A stretch of DNA of 12,602 nucleotides from Immundisolibacteraceae bacterium. Its GTDB lineage: Bacteria > Pseudomonadota > Gammaproteobacteria > Immundisolibacterales > Immundisolibacteraceae. Each line of letters begins with the position of its first letter. Positions within the stretch are counted from its first letter, which is position 1. The DNA is taken from NCBI GenBank assembly GCA_016763355.1, contig JAESTY010000212.1, positions 1 through 12,602 on the forward strand. Reading direction: 5' to 3'. Position numbers and translations under genes: made by a program. Under the pieces are notes generated by a model. That model ran no database searches. It was not told the origin of the DNA and saw nothing but the letters and a program-made list of their open reading frames with translations. Shown one piece after another: positions 1 through 6,374 of the stretch.

Positions 1-70
1 CTCAGTTTTGCCTGGGGATGGAAGCAAAAAATTGATGTATCTCAGCGTTCGGCCGGCTGCGCTACGGTGA

Positions 71-163
71 TTATTTGATCAGCGTTTTTGCCGGTTGATG
101 GGGAATCTCTTTTACCAGTCTGGGGACCAGATAGCCCGGTAGCTGGTGCTGCAGTCGAGTTAC
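71..163 (-). pseudogene. epmB: Out-of-frame 3' remainder of epmB
   Basis: Directly after the premature TAA of epmB (160-162), another minus-strand frame encodes 30 residues containing LQHQLPGYLVPRLVKEI and then QPAKTLIK, ending at the TAA at 71-73. This matches the C-terminus of E. coli EpmB (GYLVPKLAREI...PSKTPL). By homology with clostridial lysine 2,3-aminomutase (GGGGKTP), the lysine in AKT (codon 86-88) is the expected PLP Schiff-base residue. A single extra G in the CTGTAACT context (making CTG GTA ACT) rejoins the two frames. I see no slippery heptamer that would support programmed frameshifting, so a deletion or a sequencing/assembly error is more likely. Confidence 0.85.
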
Positions 164-1077
164 AGCTGCTCACCGACGGCCTGGCTGACGGCGAAATCGG
201 TTGTACCTTCAACCGCATCAGGCAGGTGTAGGTAGTAGGGCAGGATATGATTGGAAAACAAGCCATGACTGAGTTGCCTCAGGGTAGAAACCTGGTCATT
301 CACTCCTGCAAGCAGAACCGATTGGTTGAGTAGCAATACATCAGCGTCTTTAAGTCTGGACATCGCTGCCTGGGTGGATTCAGTCAGTTCCTTTGGGTGA
401 TTTATGTGAGTCACCATCACTACCTGTAGGCGAGTATTACGCAACAGCAAGGTGAAATCGTCGTTGACTCGATCTGGATAAAGCGCTGCGGTACGGCTAT
501 GAAACCGGAGTGTATGTAGATGGGGAATCTGTTCGAGCTTATCGACCAACATAGCCAGTCGGCGATCTGACAGCGATAGTGGGTCACCACCGCTTAATAT
601 CACCTCATGTATTGCAGGGTCTGCAGCGATATATTCGAGGGCAGCCTGCCAGTTATCCTGTTCTCCCGCCTGCTCTTTATAGGGGAAGTGGCGGCGAAAG
701 CAGTAGCGACAGTGCACCGCACAAGCGGCGGTCGTTACCAGTAATACCCGGCCCGGGTATTTATGTAACAACCCAGGTGCTACCTGGGCATCGGCTTCTG
801 CAAGTGGATCGGTTTCATATCCGGGTGAGGTTAATAATTCTGCAGCCGCCGGCAGAAACTGCCTGAGAAGCGGGTCGTTGATATCGCCGGGTTTTATCTG
901 CTTTATAAGTTGGCGTGGAAAACGCAGCGGGAACTGCTGAGTGGCAGTTTTTGCAGCTGGCAATAGCTGGGCTGGCAGGTTAAGTAGTGAAAATAGTTCG
1001 TCTAGATCGGTGATGGCATCGGCAACTTGCTGTTGCCAGGTATGCGGGGTGTCTATCAGATCGCTTCGCGTTACCAT
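160..1077 (-). CDS. epmB: EF-P (R)-beta-lysine-forming lysine 2,3-aminomutase EpmB, C-terminally truncated by frameshift
   Basis: EpmB (YjeK) is a radical-SAM, PLP-dependent enzyme that converts lysine to beta-lysine, which EpmA then attaches to EF-P. The radical-SAM cluster motif CAVHCRYC is plain (Cys119, 123 and 126 from the start chosen here), followed by RRHFPY, SGGDPL and LLNQSVLL, all as in E. coli EpmB. The frame stays open upstream to 1167. I choose the ATG at 1077 because MVTRSDLIDTPHTWQQQVAD lines up with the E. coli N-terminus and leaves 119 bases for a promoter shared with divergent efp. As written, the ORF stops after VSQAVGEQL at 305 residues, against about 340 for the family. 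The missing tail continues in another frame at 71-163, and one extra base would restore about 335 residues. The identity is secure; whether the product is active is doubtful. Confidence 0.92.
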   Translation of the reverse strand: MVTRSDLIDTPHTWQQQVADAITDLDELFSLLNLPAQLLPAAKTATQQFPLRFPRQLIKQIKPGDINDPLLRQFLPAAAELLTSPGYETDPLAEADAQVAPGLLHKYPGRVLLVTTAACAVHCRYCFRRHFPYKEQAGEQDNWQAALEYIAADPAIHEVILSGGDPLSLSDRRLAMLVDKLEQIPHLHTLRFHSRTAALYPDRVNDDFTLLLRNTRLQVVMVTHINHPKELTESTQAAMSRLKDADVLLLNQSVLLAGVNDQVSTLRQLSHGLFSNHILPYYLHLPDAVEGTTDFAVSQAVGEQL

Positions 1078-1104
1078 ATGCTCATCTATAGCCTTGTGCT
1101 GATT

Positions 1105-1128
1105 GACCTGGAATGGTGATTCCAGGTC
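1105..1128. promoter_or_regulatory. Perfect 9-bp inverted repeat between divergent epmB and efp
   Basis: GACCTGGAA (1105-1113) and TTCCAGGTC (1120-1128) are exact inverted copies around a 6-base spacer, TGGTGA. The repeat sits in the 119 bases between the chosen epmB start and the efp start, a region that must hold both promoters. It could be an operator for a dimeric regulator or a hairpin in the epmB leader. No good sigma-70 -35/-10 pair could be assigned here for either gene. If EpmB really started at 1167, this repeat would be coding. Confidence 0.4.
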
Positions 1129-1196
1129 GGTTGAATGGGGCTTCCAGGGATAACCTATTGGCCGCAAATATGTAGGCTAATCGATTGAGGGAAGGC

Positions 1197-1766
1197 ATGG
1201 CATCTTACAGCACCAATGAATTTCGTAGCGGGCTCAAAATAATGATTGAGGCTGATCCTTGCGAAATTGTCTCTAATGAATTTGTTAAGCCAGGCAAAGG
1301 CCAGGCCTTTGCGCGGGTCAAGTTACGCAATCTTAAAACCGGTCGGATGTGGGAACGAACCTACAAATCCGGTGAGTCGGTGGAAGCGGCAGATGTGTTG
1401 GATAGTGAAATGGAATTTCTATACTCCGATGACGACAGCTGGTGGTTCATGAATCCGGAAACCTTTGATCAGGTGCCTGCTGATCAGGCTGCGATTGGTG
1501 ACAACGCCAAGTGGCTCAAACCCCAGGATAGTTGCACCGTGACGCTCTGGAATGAGGTGCCAATTTCTATCACGCCGCCTAATCATGTAACTCTGACCGT
1601 TACCGAAACTGATCCTGGGCTCAAAGGCGATACGGCTCAAGGTGGGAGCAAGCCAGCAACGTTAGAAACCGGGGCAGTTGTTCGGGTACCACTATTTATT
1701 GAAGAGGGTGACCTGCTCAAGGTCGATACCCGTAAAGGCGAATATATCTCGCGCGCCAAAGAGTAA
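1197..1766 (+). CDS. efp: Elongation factor P
   Basis: EF-P binds between the ribosomal P and E sites and promotes peptide-bond formation at polyproline stretches. The 189-residue product matches E. coli EF-P (188 aa) along its whole length: an N-terminal KOW-like domain with EFVKPGKGQAFARVKLR, then two OB-fold domains with GDNAKWL, VTLWN, PISITPPN, DPGLKGDTA, KPATLETGAVV and GEYISRAK. The lysine in PGKGQ (about residue 34) is the known site of beta-lysylation. The ATG at 1197 is chosen over an in-frame TTG at 1185 because MASYSTNEFRSGLKIM matches the family start and GAGGGAAGG lies just upstream as ribosome binding site. The gene is divergent from epmB and is followed 2 bases later by epmA, so substrate and ligase are probably co-transcribed. 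Confidence 0.97.
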   Translation: MASYSTNEFRSGLKIMIEADPCEIVSNEFVKPGKGQAFARVKLRNLKTGRMWERTYKSGESVEAADVLDSEMEFLYSDDDSWWFMNPETFDQVPADQAAIGDNAKWLKPQDSCTVTLWNEVPISITPPNHVTLTVTETDPGLKGDTAQGGSKPATLETGAVVRVPLFIEEGDLLKVDTRKGEYISRAKE

Positions 1767-1768
1767 TT

Positions 1769-2722
1769 TTGTCGGTAAACAACATAGATTCACTGCGGGT
1801 TCCCGGCCATTTAGAAGCTAGAGCCAGCCTGCTGTCCCAGGTCCGACAGTTTTTTAGTCAGCGCAAGGTGTTAGAGGTGGAAACACCTCTAGCGCGGTCT
1901 TACACGGTTACTGAGCCCCATCAGCAGAGCTTTCAATTGGCAGGTCCAGAGGGTGAGCTGCTAGTGGGTTCACTGTTTCTGCAGACCTCTCCAGAATATG
2001 CGATGAAGCAGCTGCTGGCCCGTGGCAGTGGCGATATTTATCAGGTCTGTAAAGCGTTTCGTTTTGGTGAGCAGGGTCTGCAACATAGCCCGGAATTCAC
2101 CATGCTCGAATGGTACCGGCTTGGGTTCGATCATCATCGGTTGATGGACGAGCTTGCTGAACTAATGCAGCAGCTTGTGGGCCCTAAACCGATTCAGAAA
2201 CTGACCTGGCGTGATGCCTTTATTCGTTATGCGGATATAGATCCAGTGATTGCTAGCTGCGATCAACTGATTAATCGGGCTGCAAATTCCCTGGCAACTC
2301 AGCCGGTTACGAATCAGGCGCAGCTGCGTCGATTAGCCTGTGATCTTTTGTTGGTCGACCAGGTCGAACCTGCATTGGGCCGGGATTGTCTTACTTTTCT
2401 GTACGACTACCCCGCGGATCAGGCCGCGTTAGCCAGGGTCAGTGACGATCCCTGGCCGGTGGCTCATCGGTTTGAGTTATATGTCGAGGGTGTTGAGCTT
2501 GCCAATGGTTTCCATGAACTCGCCGATGCTAACGAGCAGCGTCGACGATTTCAGCAGGATAATCATCAACGCCGTTTGAATGGGGTTGTTGAGGTAGCCC
2601 TCGATGAATCTTTACTGGCGGTGCTCGATCAGTTGCCAGATTGTGCCGGTGTGGCGGTGGGTGTTGATCGTGTGCTGCAGCTGATGGTCGGTGTCTCCTC
2701 TCTGGCTGAGGTCAAAGTTTGA
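1769..2722 (+). CDS. epmA: EF-P--(R)-beta-lysine ligase EpmA (PoxA/GenX, LysRS paralog)
   Basis: EpmA activates beta-lysine with ATP and transfers it to the conserved EF-P lysine instead of a tRNA. The 317-residue protein is a class II lysyl-tRNA synthetase catalytic core without the N-terminal anticodon-binding domain. Visible landmarks are VLEVETP near residue 34, TSPEYAMKQLL at 73-83, motif 2 as FRFGEQGLQHSPEFTMLEWY at 97-116, ELANGFHEL at 243-251, and motif 3 as GVAVGVDR at 294-301. Ala296 corresponds to the E. coli GenX alanine (Ala298) that replaces a LysRS glycine. The start is a TTG 2 bases after the efp stop, with a weak AAAGAG upstream. The C-terminus ends LAEVKV, about eight residues before the E. 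coli protein; this may be natural variation or a small 3' lesion. Confidence 0.95.
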   Translation: MSVNNIDSLRVPGHLEARASLLSQVRQFFSQRKVLEVETPLARSYTVTEPHQQSFQLAGPEGELLVGSLFLQTSPEYAMKQLLARGSGDIYQVCKAFRFGEQGLQHSPEFTMLEWYRLGFDHHRLMDELAELMQQLVGPKPIQKLTWRDAFIRYADIDPVIASCDQLINRAANSLATQPVTNQAQLRRLACDLLLVDQVEPALGRDCLTFLYDYPADQAALARVSDDPWPVAHRFELYVEGVELANGFHELADANEQRRRFQQDNHQRRLNGVVEVALDESLLAVLDQLPDCAGVAVGVDRVLQLMVGVSSLAEVKV

Positions 2723-2810
2723 CTTTATAAGGTTGAGCTTTGGTCTAAGTGGTCGGTGTCTTTCATCTGAATACAAGTTTCAAATTAGTCGATCATATGG
2801 ACTGGTTATG

Positions 2811-2836
2811 TTGCACTGCAGCATATTGCGTATAAT
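2811..2836 (+). promoter_or_regulatory. Candidate sigma-70 promoter for the pnt operon
   Basis: A perfect TATAAT lies at 2831-2836 in the 229-base gap after epmA, preceded by TTGCG, which is close to an extended -10. The best -35-like hexamer, TTGCAC (2811-2816), is only 14 bases upstream, shorter than the usual 16-18, and no better-spaced hexamer is convincing. Transcription from here would give a leader of roughly 110 bases before pntAA. The pntAA ribosome binding site AGGGGAAG starts at 2938. No obvious intrinsic terminator follows epmA, so some read-through is possible. Confidence 0.35.
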
Positions 2837-2951
2837 CGTCCAGCGGTATTGATTCGGTTTAGTTTTGGTTGCTTTGAATTAACGATGATTTTGAGCAGCG
2901 CTGATTTGGCATCTGGATGACATTGTTCAGATTTTTTAGGGGAAGTATTGG

Positions 2952-4070
2952 TTGAGTATCACCATTGGATTGCTGCGTGAGCAGCAATCATCGGAGACCC
3001 GCGTGGCAACGACGCCAGCGGAGATTAAAAAGTTATCGAAATTTGGCATCACTTTTTGGGTGGAGCACCAGGCCGGAGTCGCGGCAGGTTTTACCGATCA
3101 GCAGTATCTTGATCAGGATGCGGCAATAGTCGATCGGGATAAGGTTTTAGAGGCAGACATTCTGCTGGTCCTGCGACTACCCTCCACGGAGGATCTTGAA
3201 CGCATCAAACCAGGCGCACTCTTGATCGGTCTGTTGGAACCCTTTGCTAATTTATCCCAATTTACTCTGCTGGCCAGTCGGGGTGTAAACGCCATATCGG
3301 TAGAACTCATTCCCCGTATATCTCGGGCTCAATCGATGGACGCGTTATCGTCCCAGGCCAATATCGCTGGCTATCGTGCGGTCATCGAAGCATTGCATCA
3401 TTACGGCCGCTTCGTCCCGCTGATGATGACCGCTGCCGGTACAGCCCGTCCCGCCAAAATTGTGGTGCTAGGTGTCGGCGTTGCCGGGCTTCAGGCGATT
3501 GCCACCGCCAGGCGGTTAGGTGGCCAGGTTGAAGCCTTCGATGTGCGTCCGGAAACCCGAGAGCAAGTGCTCTCCCTGGGCGCGAGATTTATCGATATCG
3601 ACCTGGAAGAACAGGGTAGTGGTGAGGGTGGTTATGCCCGCGAGCTCTCCGATCAGGCCAAACAACGCCAGCAATCGGAACTGGTCAGTCGCCTACAACA
3701 GGCGGACATTATTATTACTACTGCACTTATTCCGGGCAAGCCGGCGCCGGTGCTGGTGACCGAGGAGGCAGTGAAGGGCATGCGCGCTGGTAGCGTTATT
3801 GTCGACATGGCGGCGGCCAATGGTGGTAATTGCCCGTTGAGCGAGCCAGACAAGGTGGTGACTCGTCATGGTGTCGTGCTGATTGGGGAAACCAACCTGC
3901 CTGGATTGTTACCTGCTGATGCCAGCAACTTTTATGGCCGCAATCTCTCCAATTTACTGGAGTTGTTGCTGAGTACCGATGAGAGCGGTGCTACCCAGAT
4001 AGGACTAGACCTGGAAGATGAAATTATTGATGGCTGTCTGCTAGTTTTTGAAGGCAAATTACGCCATTAG
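2952..4070 (+). CDS. pntAA: Proton-translocating NAD(P)+ transhydrogenase, alpha subunit part 1 (NAD(H)-binding domain I)
   Basis: This is the soluble NAD(H)-binding component of the membrane transhydrogenase, which drives hydride transfer from NADH to NADP+ with the proton motive force. The 372 residues correspond to domain I only; E. coli PntA is about 510 residues with domain I fused to membrane helices. RISRAQSMDALSSQ at 122-135 contains the Arg-Gln-Asp loop (Arg122, Gln127, Asp130) that lies at the hydride-transfer interface in the Rhodospirillum rubrum enzyme. The nucleotide fold GVGVAGLQA is at 174-182, with acidic EAFDVRPE after the second strand, and VIVDMAAANGGN follows at 282-293. 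I see no transmembrane segment. The start is a TTG preceded by AGGGGAAG at 9-base spacing. The pntAB gene follows after 71 bases. Confidence 0.96.
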   Translation: MSITIGLLREQQSSETRVATTPAEIKKLSKFGITFWVEHQAGVAAGFTDQQYLDQDAAIVDRDKVLEADILLVLRLPSTEDLERIKPGALLIGLLEPFANLSQFTLLASRGVNAISVELIPRISRAQSMDALSSQANIAGYRAVIEALHHYGRFVPLMMTAAGTARPAKIVVLGVGVAGLQAIATARRLGGQVEAFDVRPETREQVLSLGARFIDIDLEEQGSGEGGYARELSDQAKQRQQSELVSRLQQADIIITTALIPGKPAPVLVTEEAVKGMRAGSVIVDMAAANGGNCPLSEPDKVVTRHGVVLIGETNLPGLLPADASNFYGRNLSNLLELLLSTDESGATQIGLDLEDEIIDGCLLVFEGKLRH

Positions 4071-4141
4071 CGCTGTCTTTATGGTCAGGTTCTAACAGTT
4101 ATTTTCTCGGTTTAACCCTCTCTCGCTATTTAGGAATTTTC

Positions 4142-4426
4142 ATGTCGCTGATTCTTTTTTCTGTCTATATTTTTGTACTTGCCTGTTTCGTTGGCTATCA
4201 GGTGGTCTGGGGCGTTACCCCAGCCCTGCACACGCCGCTGATGTCGTTAACCAATGCCATTTCTGGAATCGTGGTGATTGGCGCCGTGTTAGTTACCGGT
4301 GCCGCTGAGGCGGATACCACCACCAAGATTGTTGGCTTTTTTGCGGTACTACTGGCATCAACCAATATCTTTGGCGGTTTCCTGGTTACCCAGCGCATGC
4401 TGGCGATGTTCAGGAAAAAGAGCTGA
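4142..4426 (+). CDS. pntAB: Proton-translocating NAD(P)+ transhydrogenase, alpha subunit part 2 (membrane domain)
   Basis: This small 94-residue membrane protein is the alpha-side part of the proton channel in transhydrogenases of the split type. It has three hydrophobic stretches, at about residues 2-25, 40-54 and 62-82, and a basic end, FRKKS. The family signature around PALHTPLMSLTNAISG (residues 27-42) is present, including His30, the conserved histidine implicated in proton transfer. The ATG is preceded by TAGGAA. Its TGA overlaps the ATG of pntB by one base (TGATG), which implies translational coupling and 1:1 production of the membrane subunits. Confidence 0.95.
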   Translation: MSLILFSVYIFVLACFVGYQVVWGVTPALHTPLMSLTNAISGIVVIGAVLVTGAAEADTTTKIVGFFAVLLASTNIFGGFLVTQRMLAMFRKKS

Positions 4427-5808
4427 TGATGAGCACTGATTTGCTGGCTACCGCTTACTTGTTGTCAGCGGTGCTGTTTATATTTGGCATCAAGGGATTG
4501 GCATCACCGAAAACTGCCCGTCGGGGTAACCTGTTGGCGATGGCTGGTATGGGATTGGCCGTGCTAGCGGTGCTGTCGTCGCCAGATATCAGCCAGTACA
4601 GCTGGATCATCGCCGGCATTGTTGGCGGTGCTGTGATTGGTTCTGTGCTGGCACTTAAAGTCCAGATGACCGCCATGCCTCAGCTGGTGGCCATGTTTAA
4701 TAGCCTGGTTGGCCTGGCGGCGGTATTGATCGCGCTGGTCAGTTTTATCAATCATGGGGCTAACGCGGCTCACTACAGTGCCCTTTTTATGACCGAACTG
4801 GCGATCGGTTCGATTGTCGGCGCGATTACCTTCACCGGTTCCCTGGTCGCTTTTGGCAAACTGCAGGGCATTGTTAGTTCGTCCGCGGTGTCCTTTCCGG
4901 GCCGTCACTTTTTCAATCTGTTGTTGCTGACTGGCATGGTTGCGCTGTCGGTTTATTTTGCTATCGATCAGTCGCTCTGGATCTGGGCGGCGATCACCGG
5001 CATTGCAGCTTTGTTGGGCATATTGCTGGTGATTTCTATCGGTGGCGCAGACATGCCAGTGGTGGTGTCAGTATTGAACTGTTATTCCGGTTGGGCCGCC
5101 GCTATTACCGGATTTACCCTCAATAATGAACTGATGATTATCACCGGTGCGCTAGTGGGTGCGTCCGGGGCGATTCTGTCCTACATCATGTGTCGGGCAA
5201 TGAATCGATCAATCGTTAATGTATTGATCGGTGGTTTTGGCCAAACCGCGGCTGATTCATCGGCCGTTGATTTAGGTGATCGCTCGGTTAAAGCAGCAGC
5301 CCCTGCCGATGCAGCCTTTATGATGGAAAATGGTAATAAGGTGATTATTGTGCCGGGATACGGCATGGCGGTAGCTCAGGCCCAGCACGCCGTATCCGAA
5401 CTGGTTGATCTGCTGATTAAACGTCAGGTAACGGTCAAATTTGCCATTCACCCGGTTGCTGGCAGAATGCCCGGTCATATGAATGTGCTGTTGGCCGAGG
5501 CCGATATTAGCTATGACCTGGTGTTTGAAATGGATGAAATAAACGCGGAGTTTGCCACTGCCGATGTGGCCCTGGTGATTGGTGCCAATGACGTGATTAA
5601 CCCGGCAGCCCGCAGTGACAAAAATAGCCCCATTTATGGCATGCCGATTCTGGATGTTGACCGTGCCCAGCAGGTGTTCGTGATTAAACGCTCGATGAGT
5701 CCCGGTTATGCTGGGGTGGATAATTCTCTGTTTTATCAGGATAACTGTTCACTGGTGTTTGGTGATGCCAAACAGGTTTGTGAAGCTATTTTGCAGGCGA
5801 TTGATTGA
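4426..5808 (+). CDS. pntB: Proton-translocating NAD(P)+ transhydrogenase, beta subunit
   Basis: PntB carries the rest of the proton channel and the NADP(H)-binding domain III. The 460 residues match E. coli PntB (462). Residues 1 to about 265 are strongly hydrophobic with multiple membrane helices and contain SIGGADMPVVVSVLN at 204-218, SGWAAA at 221-226 and GALVGASGAILSYIMCRAMN at 241-260. After a linker, domain III spans about 303-460 with GYGMAVAQAQ at 311-320, HPVAGRMPGHMNVLLAEA at 342-359, GANDVINPAA at 386-395 and KRSMSPGYAG at 421-430. The residue matching E. coli His91 of the channel is Asn92 (AMFNSLVGL); as I recall, the split-type enzymes also differ here. There are two consecutive ATGs, 4426 and 4429; either could be the start. 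The stop overlaps the TTG of tag. Confidence 0.97.
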   Translation: MMSTDLLATAYLLSAVLFIFGIKGLASPKTARRGNLLAMAGMGLAVLAVLSSPDISQYSWIIAGIVGGAVIGSVLALKVQMTAMPQLVAMFNSLVGLAAVLIALVSFINHGANAAHYSALFMTELAIGSIVGAITFTGSLVAFGKLQGIVSSSAVSFPGRHFFNLLLLTGMVALSVYFAIDQSLWIWAAITGIAALLGILLVISIGGADMPVVVSVLNCYSGWAAAITGFTLNNELMIITGALVGASGAILSYIMCRAMNRSIVNVLIGGFGQTAADSSAVDLGDRSVKAAAPADAAFMMENGNKVIIVPGYGMAVAQAQHAVSELVDLLIKRQVTVKFAIHPVAGRMPGHMNVLLAEADISYDLVFEMDEINAEFATADVALVIGANDVINPAARSDKNSPIYGMPILDVDRAQQVFVIKRSMSPGYAGVDNSLFYQDNCSLVFGDAKQVCEAILQAID

Positions 5809-6374
5809 CGCGCTGTCGCTGGGCCGGTGACGACCCCTTGATGATCGAGTATCACGATCAGGAATGGGGCCAGCCGGAGCGAGAATCAAAGCGGCTATTT
5901 GAATCTCTGTTGTTAGAAGGCGCTCAGGCCGGACTCAGTTGGCGCACTATCCTTAATAAACGCGAAGGATATCGACAGGCGTTTCACGGGTTTTCGCCTG
6001 TCGAGATGGCACGCATAGGCGCAGAGGAACGTGAGCAGCTCTGCCACAACTCCGCGATCGTGCGCCACCGGGGCAAAATCAACGCCTTTATTCACAATGC
6101 CCAGGTCTATCTTGCTATGCTCCAGCGAGGGGAGTCCTTTAGCGAATTCGTCTGGCAGTTTGTTGACCATCAAACCATAGAGAATCAGTGGTCTGAGCTG
6201 GAACAGATACCTGCCCAGACCGAGGCATCAGTAGCAATGAGTAAAGCATTAAAAAAGGCCGGCTTTAAGTTTGTCGGCCCCACCACCTGTTATGCGTTTA
6301 TGCAGTCAGCGGGTCTGGTCAATGATCACCTGACTAGTTGTCCACGTCATGGTGAACTGCTGGCATGGGACTGA
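5805..6374 (+). CDS. tag: DNA-3-methyladenine glycosylase I
   Basis: Tag removes 3-methyladenine from alkylated DNA, the first step of base excision repair. The 189 residues match E. coli Tag (187) closely. Zinc ligands Cys4 and His17 are in place, and the C-terminal NDHLTSCPRH supplies the other His and Cys candidates. Glu38 and Trp46 of LEGAQAGLSW, known base-recognition positions, are conserved. RHRGKI, FVWQFV and SKALKKAGFKFVGPTTCYAFMQ follow in the family order. The start is a TTG overlapping the pntB stop by 4 bases (TTGA), with AGG seven bases upstream. No other start gives the conserved MTRCRW N-terminus. The 3' end overlaps the next gene by 10 bases. Confidence 0.96.
   Translation: MTRCRWAGDDPLMIEYHDQEWGQPERESKRLFESLLLEGAQAGLSWRTILNKREGYRQAFHGFSPVEMARIGAEEREQLCHNSAIVRHRGKINAFIHNAQVYLAMLQRGESFSEFVWQFVDHQTIENQWSELEQIPAQTEASVAMSKALKKAGFKFVGPTTCYAFMQSAGLVNDHLTSCPRHGELLAWD

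Noticed and set aside
1..70. Possible gene end left of epmB
   Set aside because: No frame gives a recognizable protein in these 70 bases; nothing can be supported.
1078..1167. N-terminal extension of EpmB starting at 1167
   Set aside because: The extra 30 residues have no counterpart in E. coli EpmB and would leave only 29 bases for two divergent promoters.
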